Origin: Syncephalastrum monosporum B8922
Lineage: Eukaryota; Mucoromycota; Mucoromycetes; Mucorales; Syncephalastraceae
NCBI GenBank assembly: GCA_000697355.1
Contig: JNEN01000838.1
Coordinates: 1-34,088, forward strand
Length of the DNA: 34,088 nucleotides
Direction of reading: 5' to 3'
Below the pieces are notes generated by a model that was given only the letters and a program-made list of their open reading frames with translations, had not been told where the DNA came from and did no database searches. Shown one piece after another: positions 12,426 through 21,402 of this stretch; position 1 is the stretch's first letter, and each line of letters opens with the position of its first letter. The translations under genes and the position numbers were made by a program.

Positions 12426-12677
12426 ATGCGCTCCTTCCTTCTCTTATCTGCTACGGCCGTCATTTGTCTTTTCGGTGCAGTCTACGGTCAGTCTGGTTCT
12501 AGTGATGGACTTGACACTAACACTGGTGTTGGCCCTGCCACTAAACCTAACACTGATACGGGTGCTAACCCTTATAACGCTGCTATTATCGTCTATAATT
12601 CTGTTATTGACGTTGTTATTGCTCTCGTTGAAAGTGCCAAGGCCGAGGTCCTCCGTGGTGCCGGTCTGGATTCTTAA
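12426..12677 (+). CDS. Small secreted protein, 83 aa
   Basis: Single exon, ATG at 12426, TAA at 12675-12677. Residues 1-22 form a signal peptide (Arg at 2, hydrophobic core, likely cut after AVYG). The mature part starts with a Gly/Asp/Thr/Asn-rich stretch containing two near repeats (DTNTG, DTGAN). It ends in an amphipathic or hydrophobic segment (AAIIVYNSVIDVVIALVESA). It has no cysteine after the signal peptide, unlike the other small secreted gene in this window. No family is recognised. A TATA box is well placed and the leader is AT-rich, as in highly transcribed small-peptide genes. It lies in the interval between the two RdRP relic pieces on the opposite strand, so it may be an insertion or a later gene birth. 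Function unknown. Confidence 0.65.
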   Translation: MRSFLLLSATAVICLFGAVYGQSGSSDGLDTNTGVGPATKPNTDTGANPYNAAIIVYNSVIDVVIALVESAKAEVLRGAGLDS

Positions 12678-12852
12678 CGTGTCACTGGTATGGTCATTGG
12701 TCTTGATGCTGCCATGTAAAAGAGAAAGATACCCGTGACTTTCCGTGAATGACTTTGACACGGCCTTTAACACCTCTTTTTCAACACTTGTCTATATATA
12801 ATAATTTTAATATTCCGTACATCCATAATTACATAAGCAAGACACAAAAGAT

Positions 12853-12878
12853 CCCGGTTCAATTCCCGGGCAGGGCGT
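12853..12878 (+). other. tRNA T-arm-like fragment (B box), isolated
   Basis: CCGGTTCAATTCCCGGG resembles a T-psi-C arm with a pol III B box, followed by an acceptor-like 3' end. No D arm, A box or anticodon stem can be found in the 80 nt upstream, and the stem pairs only if the loop has eight bases. It is best read as a tRNA-derived fragment or remnant, possibly the edge of a tRNA-derived repeat. Confidence 0.35.
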
Positions 12879-12880
12879 CT

Positions 12881-13190
12881 GGCAAAGTAGACCACTTTGA
12901 GACGTCAACGGTACCTGACGTCAATCTTCATCAAGGTCTTTTCACCCGTGTCCTTCGGTAAATGTGAACCGCGTGATGGTAAAGTAGGCCAATGAATCCT
13001 CTGAAACGCGAAAGATACCTGACGTCAATACCTGTCAGGGACCATATCTTTGAGCTCTTTTTCCCCATTGGTAAAACGTGGATTGCGTGATAGCTTGGTT
13101 AGCCAATGGAACTTATGAAACTTGGAAAAAAAGCTCTATGTCAATTCATGTCAGGTCCTTATCTTTTACTTCTCCTTTCCCATTGGCACA
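12881..13190 (+). repeat. Diverged tandem array of about 110-114 bp carrying CCAAT and CRE elements
   Basis: Two clear units and one diverged unit share the same order of words. CCAAT occurs at 12989-12993 and 13103-13107. The CRE palindrome TGACGTCA occurs at 12916-12923 and 13020-13027, and decays to TGTCAAT in the third unit. The inverted CCAAT (ATTGG) occurs at 13067-13071 and 13182-13186, followed by GTAAAA and GCGTGAT-like words. CCAAT and its inverted partner are 83-84 bp apart in both clear units. Fungal CCAAT is bound by the Hap/CBC complex and TGACGTCA by bZIP (ATF/CREB) factors. The array ends about 50 bp before a TATA-like CATAAAAGG at 13239, so an upstream activating region is likely. 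Confidence 0.6.
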
Positions 13191-13373
13191 GCCCGCCCGT
13201 GTTCTTGCATGAATATCGATTGACACACGCTCTTTCTCATAAAAGGTCTTTTGTTTTCTCTCAAGTCTACTTTTCTTCTTCTTCTTCTTTACCCTGGTCA
13301 AGTCTTACGCTGGCAAGTGCATACGAAAGGATTTTGGTTACAAGTATAAACTAATAAGAAGTGCAACACATAG

Positions 13374-13961
13374 ACCACTACATTCCCCATAAGTCCCTCT
13401 GCCACCGGTTGCCCGCCCCCAACTGCACCGGTGTGCATGATAGTAAGTTCTCGCGTCAATAGTGGTCTTGGACAACACTAACCTTCTTCTGAATGTATAC
13501 TTAGCTTGCCATCTTCTTGCTCGCCTCCCCTCCTGTCTTCTCCTCCGTTTGGGCCTCTTCCACCTCCTTTCCGCTTGCTGTCCTCCCATCAGAGGTTTTT
13601 TTCCGCTTTTTCCTCTGCCCGTAAGTGAAACTGATTCAGGTCTATGCATTCAATATGAGACATTAACACTCGTTCCAGTTCCACTCCTTTTTCGTTCTCC
13701 CTTTGCGTCTCTTCCTCTCCGCTTGTTCTCCCTCTCTCCTTCTTCCCCGCTTGCAACCCACTAGCCGGCTATCGGTGGCGGGGCCCCCCGTCAAGACTCC
13801 CCCCGCCACTGCGCCAAATGTCTGCCCCACGCCCATCGGTAAGTGCTTGTGGTTAATAATATGAAACTGAGACTCAAAAACGCATTCTGCTGCACAGCCA
13901 CAGATGAAGCAGTGGCCAACACGCCGGGAGCGTGTATGACGATCCCGGTCCCGGTAGCTGG
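13374..13961 (+). pseudogene. Possible Pro/Thr/Cys-rich exon series without a visible start codon
   Basis: Splice-flanked blocks read as a Pro/Ala/Thr/Cys-rich peptide. Block 13374-13442 (AG before, GTAAGT after) gives 23 codons ending PPPTAPVCMI. A block ending before the GTAAGT at about 13841 gives VKTPPATAPNVCPTPI. The following block, from the acceptor near 13900 to GTATGT near 13961, gives TDEAVANTPGACMTIPVPVA. The last two join in phase and share the pattern T/A-P-x-x-C. The upstream DNA has a TATA-like site (13239) and a CT-rich leader, but no ATG fits the first block and no stop-bearing last exon is seen. It may be the remains of a repetitive secreted or wall protein, or a gene whose first and last exons I fail to see. 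Confidence 0.28.
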
Positions 13962-14030
13962 TATGTATAATAGAAATGAAGTGTAGTCCACGAAAACTGA
14001 TTTCGGAACGAAATCTCGTAGGCTAGTTAG

Positions 14031-14411
14031 CTAATGTCCAATAAATTTCACGATCCATAACCAGATTACGTTATATTTAACTGGCTGTGCAGCAATGGCA
14101 TTTATCATCCTGAGCTTTGTCCAGAATGCAGGGCATTTTAAGGACATTAAGAATCGGAAGGTGGCATTGCGCTTGTTGAACTTAATCTCGCCATTATATA
14201 ATAGGTGGCGAAACTTGAACTCGGCTTTGTACTTGTAGTTCACATACCTGAAATAAATTATCACAGCTCGAATTGGATACTTTATTACACAGCGAACATT
14301 GTCCATCGTTGTCCAATCGACTGAAAATGTACGACGACCCAAGAGCACTCCAAACGCAAGAGATTCGCATATAATAATCGCGAATGGCTCGTCGCACGTA
14401 GTGCCCATCAT
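14031..14411 (-). pseudogene. Probable N-terminal fragment of an RNAi-type RdRP
   Basis: A 126-codon minus-strand frame (start 14411, stop at 14031) resembles the region before the catalytic core of fungal RdRPs. It has SLAFGVLLGRRTFSVDW, then YKAEFKFRHLLYNGEIKF followed by SLKCPAFW, which matches the family's pattern of F+F..-x-G-x-I, then a beta strand, then L+xPAxxW. A probable intron acceptor (TTTCAG) sits inside the frame near 14250. The fragment is on the same strand as the catalytic relic at 10.8-11.5 kb and on its 5' side, as expected if both are halves of one gene split by about 2.5 kb of other sequence. The match rests on pattern alone and is much weaker than for the catalytic part. 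Confidence 0.42.
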
Positions 14412-14717
14412 GGTAACAGAGCGTATGCTAGCTTGTAAAATGTCTTGGTAACTTTCTGTGTAGGAAAATGGAAAGGAAAGAGGAGGAAGGAATGCGGCTC
14501 ACGTCTTGGACCCTGCCACCGCCGTACCATCTTCCGTATTACAACTGCGACACGTTCGTTATACAAGCTCACCGCATGAGTGCTGTGATCAGTCAAAAAG
14601 CGACGTCGTCAAACCAAAACATGCCTCTTGAACTCCTTAATCAGAATGAACTGGGCCCGCAGCATTGAATATTCCTTTGTGGGGAGATGAAGAGTGCTTG
14701 CTAGATAAATCCAAATA

Positions 14718-14892
14718 CAGTCGCCGCGCGGTTAAGTTATGCGCTCGGAAGATCAAAAGAATATAACTTAGGCAACAATATAACTCATCTGGATGTAGCC
14801 GAGCGGATAAGCTATACGCTCGGGAGATCAAAAGGATATAACTTGGACGAGAATATAATTCATCTGGGTGTAACTTATCCGCGCTGCTACTG
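14718..14892. mobile_element. 175-bp MITE-like element, Tc1/mariner style, TA-flanked
   Basis: The element starts CAGTCGCCGCGCGG and ends, read from the other strand, CAGTAGCAGCGCGG. Nineteen of the first 22 positions match between the two ends. It is flanked by TA on both sides (14716-14717 and 14893-14894). CAGT termini and a TA target duplication are hallmarks of Tc1/mariner elements. Inside, a 75-bp unit repeats: the first copy starts at 14720 and the second at 14795, and the next period boundary at 14870 coincides with the inverted right end. Each unit carries a short hairpin (TAAGTTAT with ATAACTTA in the first copy). There is no coding capacity, so it would depend on a transposase elsewhere. 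The A-box-like TAGCCGAGCGG in the second unit recalls a tRNA but has no properly spaced partner. Confidence 0.7.
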
Positions 14893-15014
14893 TATGTGAC
14901 TCAAAGGGGAGGATGAAATATAAAACATAGAAGTAATATCGTTAGTTTGATGGAGAATAAGATCTATGTCACTGCAGAAGAATTGATTATATTGACTCCT
15001 TAATCGTATAGTCT

Positions 15015-15425
15015 TTGCTCACGCCTGATTGAGGACGCCGCTCATGAACTGATATGAATCACATGTGTAGACCCAAACGTCCTCGGGCGGTATGCCTTGC
15101 ATGCCATCCTGGAAAATTTGCATGCAAGAAGGTGAGCCAAACGTGAAAACCTGACTCCTCTGAGGTTGTCGATTCAGTGGTCACCTCTCTTGTAGAGTTC
15201 CTTCTGTTCTCCTCGGGTCACAAACACCTGCACTCGCACCTGGAACGGTTGTTTGGGCGACATATTAGGATCTGTAGTAAGAAATTAGCACTTTTTAATC
15301 ATATAGGTAAGTCCACTTGGTATGTCACTAAATGAAATGAGAGCAGAATTTTTTGTGGGCTGGGAAACTGGGAGACTTACACCGACGATTGGGCAACGGG
15401 TAGAAAATCGGGGTAACAATGTCGT
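15015..15425 (-). pseudogene. Possible remnant of an oxidoreductase-like gene
   Basis: On the minus strand an ATG at 15425 opens MHDIVTPIFYPLPNRR, interrupted by a good GT-AG intron (donor GTAAGT near 15384, acceptor near 15275). It continues SPKQPFQVRVQVFVTRGEQK and then ends in a stop. In another frame further on comes GIPPEDVWVYTCDSYQFMSG, ending LNQA and TGA. The two parts can only be joined by an intron of about 25 nt, which is too short, so a frameshift is likely. The pattern of a beta strand with FVTRxE and then VxVYTCxSxxFMxxV recalls the NAD-binding half of ferredoxin-reductase-type proteins, but this is weak. It lies head-to-head with the Smr gene, about 110 bp away. Confidence 0.3.
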
Positions 15426-15538
15426 GCATTAAATTGACATTTATCATTGGCGAACGAGCTTTTTTGGATCGCCGTTCCCCTTTCATTTTATCTACTTTTT
15501 TTTTTATATCTCTTTTTGTACCTTCTTTTTTTTTTTTC

Positions 15539-16449
15539 ATGGGCAATTCGCAATCCATTGACGCCAACAAGGTCGAGCACGCTCTTCGAAAAGGCTACAG
15601 TATTTATAAGGCCGTGAAGAAGCAGGCTGACCAGCAGAACCAAGATCATTCTTACCAACCCCACGAGAATGACACCGACGCTCATTTGAACAACTTTCAC
15701 CAAGCTACCTACCACCAGGTTCAGGAAGAACACGACGACCCAGAGTATTCACGTCTTCGTGCGTTAGCCCATGAGGAAGCAGAGAAGAGAAACGCCTGCT
15801 ATGAACGCAGCCAGCAAGCCTATCATAGCGGCGATGGCGCCGGAGGTTCGTGTTTCAAGTCAATTAACTTCTATTCCACTCATCCATCCCTGTCTCCTGG
15901 ATAAAACGTGTAGCCAAGGAGCTGTCCAACCAGGGTCATCGCCATGACGAAGCAATGCGAAAATATAACAAGCAAGCGGCTGACATGGTGTTCTATCGTA
16001 CGTAATGCGACATGGTGTTCGTAACTGTTTTTCTTATTGATCCGTTACTATCCCCTTTAGAGAAAAACCACGATCGACCTTCCAACGAAGTGGATCTGCA
16101 CGGCTTGTTTGTCAAGGAAGCTTCGGAGAAGGCAGAAGAGGCAATCGAGCGTTGTCAGCGTGAAGGGGCTGACCACTTGGTCATCATCGTAGGCAAAGGC
16201 TTGCACAGCCCAGGTAAAACGGCAAACCAAGGCGGAGGTCGCTCGGTTCTAATTTTTGCTGCAGGTAACATTGCCAAGCTGAAGCCCGCCATCATAAACC
16301 TGGTCAAGAAATACAATGTGTCTTGTGAGCCCAATCGACCCAATCCTGGCTGTCTGTATATTGAGTTTGGTAAGGGTACCGGTGACCTCTCCTGGCTCGA
16401 CCGCCTCGCCGATCATCTGGGCAACAAAGGTTCATGTGCTATCATGTAA
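15539..16449 (+). CDS. DUF1771-Smr domain protein with myristoylation-like N-terminus and CaaX-like C-terminus
   Basis: Exons 15539-15845, 15914-15997, 16061-16213 and 16265-16449 join in frame to 242 residues. The DUF1771 helical region (about 65-130) has ARG-rich repeats of the type LRALAHEEAEKRN and GHRHDEAMRKYNKQA. The Smr domain follows with DLHGLFVKEA (about 142) and the loop VGKGLHSPG. In Smr proteins these two motifs form the nucleic-acid binding or nicking face. The start MGNSQS fits the N-myristoylation consensus (Gly2, Ser6). The last four residues are CAIM, a farnesylation-type CaaX box. The protein therefore may be membrane-tethered, which is unusual for a nucleic-acid binding fold. 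The closest family concept is the fungal short DUF1771-Smr protein (yeast YPL199C type). The ATG at 15539 follows a T-rich leader; longer in-frame starts upstream would bury the Gly2 signal. Confidence 0.9.
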
Positions 16450-16601
16450 AGTACTCTCTATCCATATCTATCTTTTTCTGTAGTATCTTCCATGCAATAT
16501 TTTTTGTTTGTTCTTATCTATGTACGTATCTTTCAACCCATTTTTTTACGTGTGTATGTACATGTGCATTCTTCAAACCAGTAGGCCAATAGTTGGTCAA
16601 A

Positions 16602-16910
16602 ATGGAAGCGTATATACAGCAATCAGAAGTCGCCGTTCATGTGCGTGGTGCATTGCCAAGCACCGAATATCGTTACATTGCTGTAGACATACGCGAATTT
16701 CGTGAGTGCGAGTGTCATAAGTGCGTCCGGAAGTATGTCCGCACGGACTCGTTAGTAGTTTCTGATACAATGGAAGAACACCCGCAAATAAAGAAGTCCA
16801 CCGTTAATGTCTATGCGGCTGAAATTCCGAGAGCACATGATGAAGGCCCTCCTTCTGGGTGGTCTGCCTTAGTATCTACAGCGTATTACTATCAAGGAAG
16901 TATAGTATAG
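16602..16910 (+). CDS. Hypothetical 102-aa protein
   Basis: A single open frame from an ATG in good context (AAA before, G after) to TAG at 16908-16910, with AATAAA at 16916-16921. It starts MEAYIQQSEVAVHVRG and contains a small Cys cluster (ECECHKCVRKYV). There is no signal peptide, membrane segment or family I recognise. It lies 150 bp after the Smr gene and tail-to-tail with RasGEF. It could instead be 3' UTR sequence of the Smr gene, or a last exon of an unseen transcript; an AG (CCAG) lies about 20 nt before the ATG. Confidence 0.35.
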   Translation: MEAYIQQSEVAVHVRGALPSTEYRYIAVDIREFRECECHKCVRKYVRTDSLVVSDTMEEHPQIKKSTVNVYAAEIPRAHDEGPPSGWSALVSTAYYYQGSIV

Positions 16911-17149
16911 AAAAAAATAAAGACATGCGAGAATCTGTATCACCTCCATCCATCTTTCCGTAAAGTCTATCCCTTCATGGCGATTTGAAAGAATAAATGA
17001 CCTTAGGCAATTTCAACCTAAATGACGTACAGACCGCTCTATCTAGGTATGTAAAGAAGTCCATTTTAGTTGTTGAATGACGACATAGAGCGTCCTCCCA
17101 GGCTTGTTTTGGAAAGATATGCATTTTGTACAATGGAGAAAAAGAAAAT

Positions 17150-19869
17150 CTACGAATGTCGCGCTGCGACCTGGGCCTGTAAGCGCTCAGAAAGCGCATT
17201 CTTGAATTGGTCTTCACTTTGGCTCTTGCTCTCGTCATTGTTGGACTGAGTTGTCGTACGTGGGGGCCGCGGGGGTATATGGGGAGCAGCGGGCACTTGG
17301 CGACGAGGGCTAGGACGAGGTGGGGCTTCCTCGTGGCCATTCGCATCCGTGAGTACAACGTCCAGGTTGCTATTCTTGGGTTCATCCATGCTCTGCCGGT
17401 CAATGCTGCGGCGGAAAGGCCAGAAGCTGCTTCCACTTGATTTTTGATCGGCAAAATGATCGTCGCTACTGCTGCTCCGGCTCGTCGTCAGGTCGGGCGA
17501 GTATTCATCCATGCTCGTTGGGCGGCTGTCCGGATTACCGGCCGTGTTGCTGCTCAGGGTGCTAAGCGATACGCTGCCAGCGCTGAAACGCATCATAGAG
17601 CTCGTATTGCTCATCACGGAGCTTGTATGGTAGTTGCTGCCGCTCGTGCTACGATGGTTGCCCATCGGATTGGCCTTGTTCTGTCGTGGTGGCTCACGCA
17701 GCATGCTCAACTCGTCTACTGTGTTCTGATTGACCCAGGAGCGCATCAAGATATACTGGGTCGCCATTTGCTGCTGCTCTTCCATGCTACCTTCGTCATC
17801 AAATCCTTCCCGCAAGCTCTCGCTGTCGTCATTGTTGTTGAAGCCAAACATGCCGCCGCTGAAGCGTCCAATACCGGATGCACTGCGGTGTAATGCACTG
17901 GATATAGCAGGTCGTATATGGTGTTTATGAGATGACTTGACAAACCAAGCTGGAGGGCCGGGTGAATACCGAGGGCCTTTCTGGAATTTTTCCATGATGT
18001 GAAGTACATCCGAGACACGAGGGTCGTTCGTCGGTGGCTGATCTTTGACTGCAGCGACGAGATAGGTCATGTCGTGGATAAAGGTGCCGAGAAAGGGTAC
18101 TGTGGGTCGAGAATAGTGCTCTGCACGGATCGAGGACACACTCTTGCCATTGATGACAGAGGTATTGAGTAGTCCCATATGTTCGCGGTATTTACCATAG
18201 TTGTCGTTTTCGCTCATCAGCTCGTTGAGAGTCTCGAGGCGGGTCAGGCTCTTCTTGGGAATGTAAGCCCAGGGGCGACGCAATCGTTGGACAGGCGGTG
18301 TACCAAGGGCGGATACGATGGCTTTCAAGGTCTGATAGTTGTTGAGGTCCAAGCATTTCGAGGCGACTTTAATCCAGTGATTAATATGCTGAGCGCGGGT
18401 GGAGGCTTCTTGTGGAAGAAGAATGCCGTGTTCGATGACGCGAGTGATGTAATTGAAAAAGTCAGTGGATGCAACGATGCGGGGATGAGGATGTTTTGCC
18501 GAGTGCTCGAGTAAGGCGGTCGGGGGAATAGCGCAAAAGATGGAGGATTCAATCAGGGTGATTTGGTAGGCAATAAGGTGAGTTTGAAACTGTAACACGG
18601 TCGGAATCGTGGCAGCGTTCATGTACAACGTGCGCACACGATTAAGGGTTTGTTTGACTTCGGCGGTCTGTGCCGTAAATTGAAGGATTACAGCGTCCAG
18701 TTCGTTTTCGGACATGCCCTGCAGACGGTGCTGCTGCTTGTGCGAGCGGTAGTCCTTGAGGGCAGACTCGAGATCGTCGAGTTTGGACTGGAGAGCACGG
18801 TGGGTGGTGAGAAGCGGAGGAGCGGGAATGAAAGGCACATGGTCAGCGTTCAAGGTAGTTGCAGTGGGAGGGCTCAGGCTGTCACCCGCATTGGTTTGGG
18901 CTGGGATCAGGTGCACGGGATCAATCTCGCCTTCTGCAACAATTCGGATGCCAGTGTCGTCATCGATCGAAGGATACTCGGAATAGGGCCTTGGCGAACT
19001 GCTCAGCGGAGCATGTGCAACCTGCGGGGCACTCACTGGCCGAGGTCCTTGCGAGACTGGAGACGGGCGTGGAGGCTGCCAGCGAGGCATGATAGGTTCT
19101 TCTGCAATTGCGGGAGCGGTGATTGTTGCATCATTGACTGCCAAGAGAAAATACAAAGAATTAAAGGAATAAAGTGTAATTGTAAGTATAAAAATAAATA
19201 TACCAGGGTTAGGACCCAGTTGCCAAGCAAAGCTGCATGATAAAATTGCTCAATGGAAAAAATGATACATACCCTGCAATGATGGTGATGGACGGTCTAC
19301 AGAATCGTGCGTAGGTGACGTAGGGCGAGAGAGCGTGGCTCGAGACGGTTTAGGAGGAATGTGAGGTTTCTGCATGCGGGAGGGCTTGGGTGGCAAAGGT
19401 GGGGGCGGTGCTTTGGAGGAGGCACTCTTATTTGCTGCAGCACTCATACTGTTCGAGGTGGAAGGCGTCGGCCGTTCTGGTGCAGACGGAGCACTTGGCG
19501 CATGGGTCTCGATAATGTTCTCAATATGATTAAGACAGGTTCGCATTGTGTCGATCCAAGCGGCATACTGCTTTGGCTTGCTAATTATGGCTGCACGACA
19601 TGCCACTCAATACAAAGTCGAAGGAAGCGACGGGCAAAGAGGCAAAGAGGCTTACCGGAGTGGACGAATTTAGCGTCGTGCAATGCTTGGAGCGAGTGCT
19701 GAGAAACATCGAGGTAGGCCATGTAAGCATCCTGCAGGAATGGAAGAGGTCGATAAAAAATTCCTTCTCGTAGCAGAAGCGTGGTAGTATCGCATGTTAT
19801 CCATACCCTGACTTGACCGTTCTCCTCGTATTGCTTGGCCAATGCGAGGGAAGACGATGGGTCCTCCAT
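17150..19869 (-). CDS. Ras guanine-nucleotide exchange factor (RasGEF/CDC25 domain)
   Basis: Exons on the minus strand: 19869-19807, 19731-19656, 19590-19273 and 19137-17150, joined in frame to 814 residues. The N-terminal 60 residues form a helical pair (LALAKQYEENGQVRDAYMAY) resembling an MIT-like or tetratrico-type helical hairpin. Residues about 80-200 are Pro-rich with several PPKPSR sites (possible SH3 ligands). The RasGEF catalytic domain (about 325-560) is recognised by ITLIESSIFCAIPPTALLEH, then HINHWIKVASKCLDLNNYQT, LKAIVSALGTPPVQRL, and PTVPFLGTFIHDMTYL. This domain loads GTP onto Ras-family proteins at the membrane. The C-terminal 250 residues are Ser/Asn-rich and end in another Pro-rich patch. 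No REM (RasGEF-N) motif was clear, though helices before the catalytic domain may serve. The specific Ras target is unknown. Confidence 0.88.
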
Positions 19870-20035
19870 GGCGTGGGCGAGAGATTATGGAGTGAATCTA
19901 CGGACACAAACGAGTTCTGGGGAAGCACGAGCACCTGAACGGAAGAAAAAGAAAAGGGAAAATCTGTGCCGCACCTCGCTCACGCTCTTTCTGTGTCCCA
20001 AATTCATCGAATTATCGGCATTCCTTTTAGGATTG

Positions 20036-20053
20036 TTATTATTATTATTATTA
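20036..20053. repeat. (ATT)n microsatellite upstream of RasGEF
   Basis: Short trinucleotide run in the 5' flank of the RasGEF gene, about 170 bp before its start codon. It has no known role. Confidence 0.8.
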
Positions 20054-20294
20054 TCTGCTAGATCCATCCACCTTCCAACAAATCACTTGTAACCGTGCTG
20101 AAAATGATGTAGCATAAACACATACCATTCACAGAGCAGTATTGCGACCGCATCCCTGTTCTTTGAACACTTGTCTTACGTAGACTCACGATGACACCGC
20201 CATTAACGCTTATTCTTTGGTTTCCATGGTAAAAAAAATATCGTATATTACACTTTTATTCTTTCATTGATACAGCGCTATAGGTACAACGTGC

Positions 20295-21228
20295 TTACTG
20301 CTTCTTTCGGTGCTCCTCAATCATTCGACGCACTTGGAGCTTCGAATGAACAAAGGCCCCTGAATAAAAGGCGTCAATGACTAATATAATCGTTTTTTTT
20401 TTTTTTTGTTACTCTGCACACGTACCTGCTTCGTACATGACAGCGCACACATTGCCGCAAAAGATAAAGAACATGGCACGGGTCATGTGACTGAAATCAG
20501 CGAGGAAAGGGTAAACCCAGAAACCATTGCGTGAGAAACACAAGGTCGTCCATCCAAGGTAGGCCAATGTAAAGATATAAATGGCACCAATGTGGGCCCG
20601 GGATCGCTCAAAGTCGGCATCAAACAGAAAGAAGTCGACATACAATAGAAAAGCAGGCCAAAAGTGCATCGACATATCAACCGACAACGGCAGCACAAAA
20701 GGCATGTCTTCTGCCTGAAGAAGATCCCTGCTGTAGAAGATCATGGGCCAATACAGCAGCGTAATTAAACCCTCCATCTAATCAAATTTATATTAGTAAA
20801 GGAGCGTTATTATCTGATTTTCGTTCACTTACAGGTGTGGCCACATAGACGACAAATTTGTAGAGCGCTGCAAGCCGTAAGGGAGAAAAGCGAGTCGATA
20901 TAACGGTTCAGTACAGGTGCGTATTTTTAGGCCAGTATGCGAGTGCCTTTACCTCCAAGAGAGCCAGGAATGACGAAACGAATGATCTTGATGGCAAACG
21001 CAACAGTGGCGAGCGTCAGGCCAATAATGGTGAGGAACTGCAGGACCACGTGAGTATGCGTGATGCTTGTATTGAAGGTGAAGAAAAATGCACCTGAAAC
21101 ATGCCGCCATATCCAAGCACGTCAGACGTAAGGCTCAACATGAACGAAAATCCATAGAGGTTCGACAATAGACCAATAATATTGACAACAAGTCTGCCGT
21201 ACGTGTTTGTATTTGCCGTATTTGCCAT
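20295..21228 (-). CDS. AIG1/FAR-17a (ADTRP-like) multipass membrane protein, putative FAHFA hydrolase
   Basis: Exons on the minus strand: 21228-21094, 21037-20953, 20867-20833, 20777-20426 and 20359-20295, total 223 residues. There are about six membrane segments. The family pattern is seen in LYGFSFMLSLTSDVLG (first helix, carrying a Thr), FLTIIGLTLATVAFAIK, then EGLITLLYWPMIFYSRD, and SVDMSMHFWPAFLLYVDFF with the conserved His-x-x-Pro. In human AIG1 and ADTRP a Thr and a His of these segments form the active site that hydrolyses fatty-acid esters of hydroxy fatty acids; the same role is inferred here. The C-terminus is a short basic cytosolic tail. The first intron uses a weak donor, GTGCAT. 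The gene is on the same strand as Med8 (175 bp upstream) and RasGEF (about 425 bp downstream), with no sign of co-regulation. Confidence 0.82.
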
Positions 21229-21402
21229 GGTCAGATGGGAGTTTATGATACAAGAACTACCAGCGTGTGTGTGTCGAGAAGAGAGAAGAAAAAAGAAAGA
21301 GAACGCGAGAAAAGAAAGAGAATAGAGGTATGAGTTTGTAATTGGCCGCAGAAACCGTCGGCCCGAAAATCGGGAAATATCAAAAGGACAACATCCTTCT
21401 TT

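Noticed and set aside
12841..12880. A tRNA gene
   Set aside because: Only a T-arm-like piece is present; D arm, anticodon arm and acceptor pairing are absent and the T stem is imperfect.
14795..14870. tRNA gene or SINE from the A-box-like TAGCCGAGCGG
   Set aside because: The only B-box-like word follows about 18 nt later, too close for a tRNA, and the unit is better explained as part of the TA-flanked inverted-repeat element.
19210..19238. Extra 29-nt exon in the RasGEF intron (AG before, GTATAT after)
   Set aside because: Including it shifts the frame of the following large exon; skipping it keeps the 814-residue protein open.
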